This document shows, piece after piece, positions 57,770 to 64,000 of a stretch of 64,000 bases of DNA. The DNA lies in NCBI GenBank assembly GCA_007258455.2, contig VDFB02193867.1, positions 532,633,071 to 532,697,070 of the forward strand. The letters are read 5' to 3'. The stretch comes from Sequoia sempervirens. Taxonomy: Eukaryota > Streptophyta > Pinopsida > Cupressales > Cupressaceae. The notes below the pieces were generated by a model that made no database searches, was not told the DNA's origin, and saw only the letters and a list, made by a program, of their open reading frames with translations. The position numbers were made by a program, and so were the translations under genes. How positions within the stretch are numbered: position 1 is the first letter of the stretch; each line of letters opens with the position of its first letter.

Positions 57770-60066
57770 CCCTTATTCCTCATACCCCCCCGAGACACAA
57801 AAAAACCCTAAATTTTGGCACTTCGGCTCGGGTTGAGGATGAAAATGGATGAATCTTCACAAATCCAACTGGAATCAGGTAGTCCTTAGAATGAGCTATC
57901 CAATGAATATAATTTTAATATGTTTTGTTTTATTATTTATTTGTTTTTAGTTTTATTAAACATAAGTTTTTTTCATCAAAATGTAGTTCTTTTCGTACAT
58001 GTGGAAAAATAGCAAATTATCAAAAAAAATTGAAAAATATGAGTGCACGATATTGAAATCCTTGATCCAACCAAAAAAAAAGAATTTCGATGTATACAAA
58101 AAAAGTTATGCGTTATATAGTCGCGCTATGTCTTAATTGTAATTGGTTTGACTTTGAAAATTGATTAAAGAAAAAACATTCAATAAAAAAATATCTAAAC
58201 AAGTGGAAGCACTAGATATCAGAGTTACGAATCTAAATTCAAAAGAATTAGAATTTTATCCTTCATGGAAAAAAAGTTATGCATTATACGATTTGCGTCA
58301 CTTTTTAAAAATGTTGTTTTGAAAAAAATCAATTTTCGTGGGAGATGGAAAAATAAGTACAATTTGATTCCAAAAATTTTGAAAAAAATATTTTTAGAAT
58401 CTACAGAGAAAATGTGACGAGACTCTAGTTTGCATATCTACAAATTCTTCATAGTTTAGCTGCTATAGGTGCCTGAATATGAATATTTAGTTAAAAATAA
58501 TAATTTCAGTGTCTAGTTTGGCCAAATATTTTAAACCACTATTGTGGGATCACCCAAAAACATGCACGGGCAAGCGGGGAGTATAGTTATAGAGATCCAT
58601 TTTAAATTTTTAATTTCCTGTGAGCCCGAGAAATATTTTACTGTAGTCTTTAAGTGAAACAGGGGCATGGGGATTTGTTTCTCCAAAGAAAATATTTTAA
58701 GTTTTCAAAATACTTCATTTTGCAGTTTGAAAGCTCCTAACCAGCCCAAATGAGATTTTGGTGTCATGTGAAAATGGACCGATGTACGGGCATTGGAGGG
58801 TAAGCTTGCGGTGGGCCCGTGCTTTCTTAAAAAAAAGATCTGAGGGTAGTTTTAAATGCATTGGGGATAATAAATAAATGTTTCCCGATAAATTTTGAGG
58901 TTTGCATTATTTAAATGATAAATTTTTAATGTGCAAAGTAAAGGTAAAATGAGGGATTTGGGTAAAATTTTGTTGCCTGATAAACATATAATATTTGTAG
59001 CTTTCATCTTTATTTTATAAGGAAAATATTTTTAAAACACAAAGTGAACTTGTGAAAAGGGAAAAGTGAACTTGTGAAAAGGGAACAAGTGATATTTCAA
59101 TGAAGGAATAATATATTCACTGGGTATGATGTTTTCTTTGCTAGAGAAGAAGTTTTTCACAAAGAACCAGTTTTCACTTAGCAAGTAAAAATTGAAAAAA
59201 GAGGTGAAATCTTTTTGCAAGGCAAAGGTATTTTTTAAACAAGAGAATAAAGAAGAATGATAACTATTCAACCTGGAGAACATTTTTCTTTTAAAGAGCA
59301 GTAGGTGGAAGAAGTATGAATCAAATTACAAATTAGGGTTTCTTTTTAGGTGGTGGGCAATTATTCATCAACAATCATGAGTCATTAATTCAAGGAATTA
59401 GTATAAATGATCGAATGAAGCTATATTCATCAAAAATCATGAGTCATTAATTCAAGGAATTAGTATAAATGCTTGAATGAAGATATAGATTCATGTGAAT
59501 TAATTGCTAGGATTTTGATAAGAAGTTGTGGTTGAGAATAAAATTTTGATGTACTATAATGTAGTAATGTCAAAGATTAGATGATGCTCTATGTTAAAAT
59601 GTTATTAGGTTGTATAAGTGTTGAAGTTGACTCCATTCCAAGGATGAGGCACTGATCTAAGTGTGTTATTCATGTTACGTTTAGTTAATTAATTCAGCAA
59701 CATATCACAAATATAAATTAACATATTCATCAATCTTAATTTGATTGTGTGTGGAATTTAATGCTCTACATCTCTCATGTTTTAATTAAACACTACCATG
59801 AAGGTCAGCCAAACCTTTGGAGTTCTATGTCATTTAAACATTTAGAGGAGAATCATTTGTTTACAGTGTATTTGGTACTTTAGCACACAAGTATTTATAA
59901 ATATACTATTGGGATTACCCTCCCTGGTTTTATAGAGCCAAAAATGTAGAAGATTTTAGTCTCTTTGATTGAATCTTGTCTATTGGAAAAATCCATCTTT
60001 GAGTCTAAGTATTAGAAAGTGGCTATTCTATAGGATTCATTGCACCTATTGATTTGTGTGCCAACA

Positions 60067-60745
60067 AGTTGATCTTAGATTGTTTAAAAAGCTAGTTGGT
60101 AGTCTCATGTATTTGACTTCCATAAGGCTTGATATCATTTATGGTGTGAGCCTTATCTCAAGGTTCATCGAGTCTCCAAAAGACTCTCATTGGCAAGCTA
60201 GAAAAAGGATATTGAGGTAGCTCTATAGAACTAAGAATTATGGAATTTTATATTCTGCTATAGTATACTTCAAACTCATTGGATACATAGACAGTTACTG
60301 TGTTGGTAGCATCGATTATAGGAAAAGTACCTTTGGTTATGTTTTTCATTTTGGAACATGGGTTGTATGACATGCTTCAAAGAAACATCCCATTCTCACT
60401 CTTTCTTCAGCAGAAGCAGAGTATGTGGCAACCACATGAGCAACATGCCAAGTGGTATGGATGAGAAAAATGCTAGCCGAGTTAACGCATAAGCAAGATG
60501 AAGCAACAAAGATTAGTTGTGATAATAACTCAACCATTGCATTGTCTAAAAATTATATTTTTCATAAAATAAGCAAGCACATAGACACTAGATACCATTT
60601 TATAGGAGAGCTAGTGAATAAAAAAGAAATATGCTTAGAGTTTTGTAGATCAAAAGATCAATTTGTTGATATTTTCACTAAACCATTGGTGAAAGATGCA
60701 TTTGAATATTTGAGAAGTTGTTTGGGTGTCTGTGTTGAAGATTGA
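60067..60745 (+). pseudogene. C1 RNase H remnant
   Basis: The Copia C-terminus resumes after Y: LFKKLVGSLMYLTSIRLDI, then RFIESPKDSHWQA, STFGYVFHFGTWVV, HPILTLSSAEAEYVA, CDNNSTIALSKN, HIDTRYHFIGELV and DQFVDIFTKPL. The RNase H acidic residues in SSAEAEY and CDNNS are present, while the first (usually DSDWAG) reads DSYCVGS. Stops occur near 60218, 60368 and 60438. The last 97 codons (60452-60745) are open and end before the polypurine tract. Confidence 0.92.
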
Positions 60746-60884
60746 TGCACTAAAATTTTTGAATTAAGATGAATGCAGTGAATTTTTTTAAGAAGAATGT
60801 TGGAAATAAAGATGGATGCTCCATAAATTTTTGAGAAGGTGAATGCTCTAGAAATTTTTTAGAAGAATTTTTGCTAGTTGAGAT

Positions 60885-60894
60885 TAAGGGGGAG
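60885..60894 (+). other. Polypurine tract of C1
   Basis: taagggggag abuts the TGTTAGAAAT LTR start. Confidence 0.85.
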
Positions 60895-61366
60895 TGTTAG
60901 AAATATAATCTCAACCATCTTATCATGCCTATCCTTATCCAGCTCACCTCTATAACAATATTAAATACAATTTAATGAGAAAGCTTTTGGAGAAAGATTT
61001 TAGGAGATTTCATTTGATTCGACATTAACTCCTCATTAACTTGCATATGCTTAATGGGTTGTAAAAATAATATTATTATATTCTTCTTTCACCACCATAG
61101 CAATTTAGTTTTTAATACTACTATGTTGTCCTTTTTTTGAAAAAGGAAGAAGGGTTGAAGAAGAGCAATGAAGCTCTGTTGTAACTAGGTCTAGTTTAAT
61201 ATACATATGAATCTAATATTTTCTACTTTATGCTATGTTACTTGTGTGTGTTGGAGCAACATTCAAATCCATTTTTATTTGTTCTTTCACTACTATATGA
61301 ATATTTTAGTGTGTTCTATTTTTTCCACTCTATTTTTATATCAAATCCTCTACTCCTTTTCCCACA
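60895..61366 (+). repeat. 3' LTR of C1
   Basis: 472 bp from TGTTAGAAATATAATCTC to CTTTTCCCACA. It is paired with 27163-27632 and clearly diverged. Confidence 0.9.
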
Positions 61367-61857
61367 TATGCATCATGCTTATGCTTCATTGGCATCTACC
61401 AAGGCCCAAAATTCAGAAAATAAATAGATTTATGTTCAATGGACAGATTAATTTGAATTTTTTGTTTTTTGATTCATGTTATTCTAAAGATTTCATGTAC
61501 CTACAGATGAAGAATCTAAAATGTGCAAGCCAAATAGGCTCGACCTCAACAAATCACCTTTTGAGAGTTAAAACCCTTTAAATGGACATGACGATTTACA
61601 GGAGGATTTTATAGGTAGGAATGGATTGTTGAGGATTATAAATGTGCAAGAGGACCATGGTGTTAAAGCATGCTCAGATTCTTAGTAGAACAGTCTGCTT
61701 ATTTGGAAGAATGCTTCAAAGAGAACCATAAAATTGAATATGTATGTGTATTGTTCACCATTTAGTAACATTTTTTTGTTGTATGTAACTTATCTCTTTT
61801 CTTGATAGGATAGCCATCATTGTTTTATATATAAACTCGGTAAACATTTCCTTTTAT
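61367..61857. other. Spacer between C1 and C3
   Basis: Mixed-composition sequence with no recognised gene or repeat boundary. Short frames that run in from the C1 LTR are not supported. Confidence 0.45.
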
Positions 61858-63109
61858 TGTTGGGACCATAAGAACAAAATATTTAATAGATGATAGATAA
61901 TCATTTATTTTTATTTGATACTCTTATCAGTCAAAGTTTTTTAATAGATATTTTCATTTGCTTACTGTAAAAAATTGTTTGATCTATCATTTATCCTCAA
62001 AGATCTGTATGCTATTTTTAATATTTAGGTGATATAAACTTACTTGTTAGTGTTGGTTCTGGTTTAGTTTTAGTTTTTTGTTTCAATCTATTAATTTTTT
62101 TTTTTAAGACAAAAGGAATTAAGCCTATATTAATATATTAATAATAATTTAAAGATAGATATAAAATGTTTGTAAGTGGTAGCCAAAAAACTTCAAAATG
62201 AGTGCAAATGCTATAAGCACTCTACATTCCCCTATACATCTATCACTATCTATAATTCTCTTATTACATACCCCTTTTCTCTTATAACAGACCCCTTATA
62301 CAATGCTTGTACTTATAAACCCTTACATCAAAACATACTAACAATGAATATAGACTATTCCCATACAAAGCATACTAATAAGACATAGATTTAAAACCAC
62401 CCTTGCATGGACAATTCACTCATATGTTGAGATAAGTTTTCCTCAACCTGTTTTAAGCGATGGATGACTAATTGATCATATGAAGGAGTTTAACATGCAA
62501 TGTAATGAATGTATTCAATAAACGGTGGATATATTCACAATGATGGTTGAATTTTTTGTAACTACCAGAAATAATAAATAGATTCCATGTTATAATGCAA
62601 TTATCTTCATGTAGACTTGCTACTTGAGTGGTGGTTGTAATATCTCTACCAATTGTTATGTTCAATTTTAACCCAACTTTACACTATGAGTTTGCAACAA
62701 ATATTGCATGAGATGAAGCATTCTATTCATTATTGTTGTTTATTATTATATATTTTATGCCATAGTGTATTAAGGAGATTGAAATTTGATGATTTTTGAG
62801 ACACCATTATGTTGCTCAAGCTATCCTTATTTTTGTTGAAGATTGGTGAACACCTAGAGAAGCTTTTTGTTAATATTGTATTGTAACTGTTTGTTATTGA
62901 TAATACAAAGTACTGTGCTTTTTGTGTGGGGTTTTTTACTTGGAAAATTTTTCCCCACATAAATTTGTATGTTATGGTATTATTATTTTATGCATATGTT
63001 TGAATGTGTTTCATTAACCATGAAATTTTAAGGATTTGTATTAATTTGCACTATCTCCTCCACATAGATTAGTGTTTGAAGTGTTGTTCCACAACTTTGC
63101 TTCCTATCA
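61858..63109 (+). repeat. 5' LTR of Copia element C3 (left edge uncertain)
   Basis: The 3' end is fixed by a primer-binding site. The region near 62925-62959 has the Copia R/U5 style hairpin TGTGGGG...CCCCACA with T-rich arms. The left edge is a guess: TGTTGGGACC at 61858 is one candidate and TGTTGGTTCTGG near 62049 another. The partner LTR lies right of the window. Confidence 0.55.
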
Positions 63110-63111
63110 AT

Positions 63112-63124
63112 TGGTATCAAAGCC
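63112..63124 (+). other. Primer-binding site of C3
   Basis: TGGTATCAAAGCC, a one-base variant of the initiator-Met site, lies two bases after the LTR end CTATCA. Confidence 0.8.
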
Positions 63125-63177
63125 TAGCCACTTTAGGTCCCATTGTTGGATAGCAAGTTTTTTGTACTAATATTTTT

Positions 63178-64000
63178 TTGAGTGGAGTCTTTGTAGAAGA
63201 ATTTCAAAATCTTGCTACAAACAAAAAGATGGCAAGAACATCCAGTAGAGTCAAAATGGATAAGCTTAATGGAAGAAACTTCGAGTTATGGAAGTTGAAA
63301 AGTGAAGATATCCTAGTGGATAGAGATCTATTGGCTACAATATCCAAAAGAAAACCAATTCAAGAATTTTAAGGATTGAAAAGCCAAGGGTTTGGTTAGT
63401 CTTTATTTACCTAATTCAGTGCTCCTGAATGTCCATGAAGAGAAGATTGCAAAATGTTTTTGGAAGAAGCCTGGAGATGTTTATTAGGCTAAATCCTTGG
63501 TAAACAAGTTATTTCTATGAAAGAAATTGTATTCTATGAAGATGAAAGGTGGAGGATCCATTGTAGATTATCTGAATGAATTTAACATGTTGATTTCTTA
63601 GTTGGGTTTTTTTGGTGAAAATATTGAAGATGAAGATTGTTGCATGCTTCTATTATGTTCTTTGCCAAACTCATGGAATCACCTGGTTATGGCTATTGGA
63701 AGTACCACCAGCAGCTTTAAAATGGATGATGTGGTTCCATCACTGTTGTTTGAAGAGATGTAGAGGGAATCTTTTGAGATGGCCAAGGAAGCCCTTGTTG
63801 TTTGAGGCAAACCCAAAGGAAATGCAATAAAAAGGACAAGAGGTTCAAATCAAAATCTTCAGGGAGACCTAAGTCTCTTGGAAATTCCAAGGTGAAATTT
63901 TTGAACTAAGGAAAATATGGTCATTTTAATAAAGATTGTAAGGAGGAGAAGAAAAAGAAAGGTAAAAATAACTTCTCTGATTCTGACTCTGATAAATCCT
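63178..64000 (+). pseudogene. C3 gag, decayed and cut by the window edge
   Basis: Copia gag text: MDKLNGRNFELWKLKSEDIL, LYLPNSVLLNVHEEKIAKCF, AKSLVNKLFL, GGGSIVDYLNEFNMLIS and LLLCSLPNSWNHLVMAIGST. The zinc knuckle near 63893 survives as GKYGHFNKDC, with its first two Cys changed to Phe and a stop. Stops after QEF (63370) and elsewhere disable the frame. Protease and the rest of pol should follow right of the window. Confidence 0.88.

Larger units (their letters stand above)
57529..58555 (+). mobile_element. Terminal-inverted-repeat DNA element, deletion derivative
   Basis: It is absent from the other Y LTR. The ends GGGTGAAGCCACAATAGTGG and CCACTATTGTGGGATCACCC form inverted repeats of about 25 bp with two mismatches. 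A promoter-like block sits near the left end with a palindrome cluster, TATA box and a short Met-initiated frame (MKMDESSQIQLESG). The rest is AT-rich with no transposase. Flanks contain aaaacat on both sides, but no precise target duplication could be fixed, so the superfamily is unassigned. Confidence 0.75.
50157..60066 (+). mobile_element. Element Y, gag-only LTR element related to X
   Basis: LTRs about 50157-52643 and about 56784-60066 flank a 4.1 kb internal region with a gag-like and acidic ORF homologous to that of X. The U5 part of the LTR also resembles X (gggattaccctccctggtt and agtgtagaaga phrases). It is inserted in the C1 reverse transcriptase/RNase H junction, where some C1 codons also seem missing. 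A candidate duplication is atctt (50153-50157 and 60072-60076), but that shifts the LTR edges, so ends are approximate. Confidence 0.82.
56784..60066 (+). repeat. 3' LTR of Y, carrying a DNA transposon
   Basis: It matches the 5' LTR but has a 1027 bp insertion (57529-58555), a deletion of about 355 bp at 59384, and a 60-70 bp tandem duplication of 'cattaattcaaggaattag' at 59387-59480. Confidence 0.8.
27163..61366 (+). mobile_element. Element C1, old Copia element split by three insertions
   Basis: LTRs 27163-27632 and 60895-61366 bound a Copia gene order: gag, protease, integrase, reverse transcriptase, RNase H. The coding parts lie at 27711-29565, 34968-35130, 48479-50156 and about 60067-60745. 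The gaps are elements C2, X and Y. Without them C1 is about 5.2 kb, normal for Copia. Frames contain many stops and frameshifts. The flanks tatta and tatgc do not form a clean target duplication, consistent with age. Confidence 0.93.

Noticed and set aside
61207..61581. A 124-codon gene at the right of C1
   Set aside because: Its first half is C1 LTR sequence, also open at 27322-27657, and it runs on into unrelated flank.

Overview
The window looks like intergenic DNA from a large, repeat-rich plant genome, probably a gymnosperm. That reading rests on kilobase-long and mostly old LTR retrotransposons nested inside each other, AT-rich sequence, plant-type primer-binding sites (TGGTATCAGAGC and variants), and no convincing host gene. 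The species cannot be named from the sequence. Almost every long reading frame is either part of a decayed retroelement or a by-product of a tandem repeat.

Layout, left to right. 1-2206 is the 3' end of a plus-strand LTR element (A). It is inserted in the LTR of a minus-strand Ty3/Gypsy-like gag-protease element (B, 2207-7296). 7297-9220 holds two oppositely oriented telomere-like arrays, a TA run and hairpins. 9221-26639 is a minus-strand non-autonomous Copia-like element (Z). It is split by a comparatively young 13.2 kb element (E, 10172-23377) with a perfect GGGAT target duplication, internal tandem arrays, a GC-rich island and a long Pro/Ser-rich frame containing a G-patch-like motif. 27163-61366 is one old plus-strand Copia element (C1). 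Its gag, protease, integrase, reverse transcriptase and RNase H remnants are separated by three insertions: a minus-strand gag-containing Copia relative (C2, 29566-34967), a compound LTR-internal-LTR-internal-LTR element (X, 35131-48478), and a related gag-only element (Y, about 50157-60066). Y carries a 1 kb terminal-inverted-repeat DNA element in its 3' LTR. From about 61.9 kb to the right edge is the LTR and gag of another plus-strand Copia element (C3).

Three observations stand out. (1) C2 and Z, two different Copia-like elements lacking recognisable integrase, reverse transcriptase and RNase H, carry homologous versions of an unrecognised protein segment where pol would be. In Z the frame reads cleanly across the E insertion site. 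(2) X (two copies) and Y encode a gag-like region followed by a conserved, very acidic segment and no polymerase. (3) The DNA element in Y has a cluster of GGTTC-N4-GAACC palindromes around a TATA box. These suggest groups of non-autonomous elements that keep their own accessory proteins while borrowing replication enzymes. That last step is inference. Boundaries and similarities were read by eye, and no alignment or database search was run.
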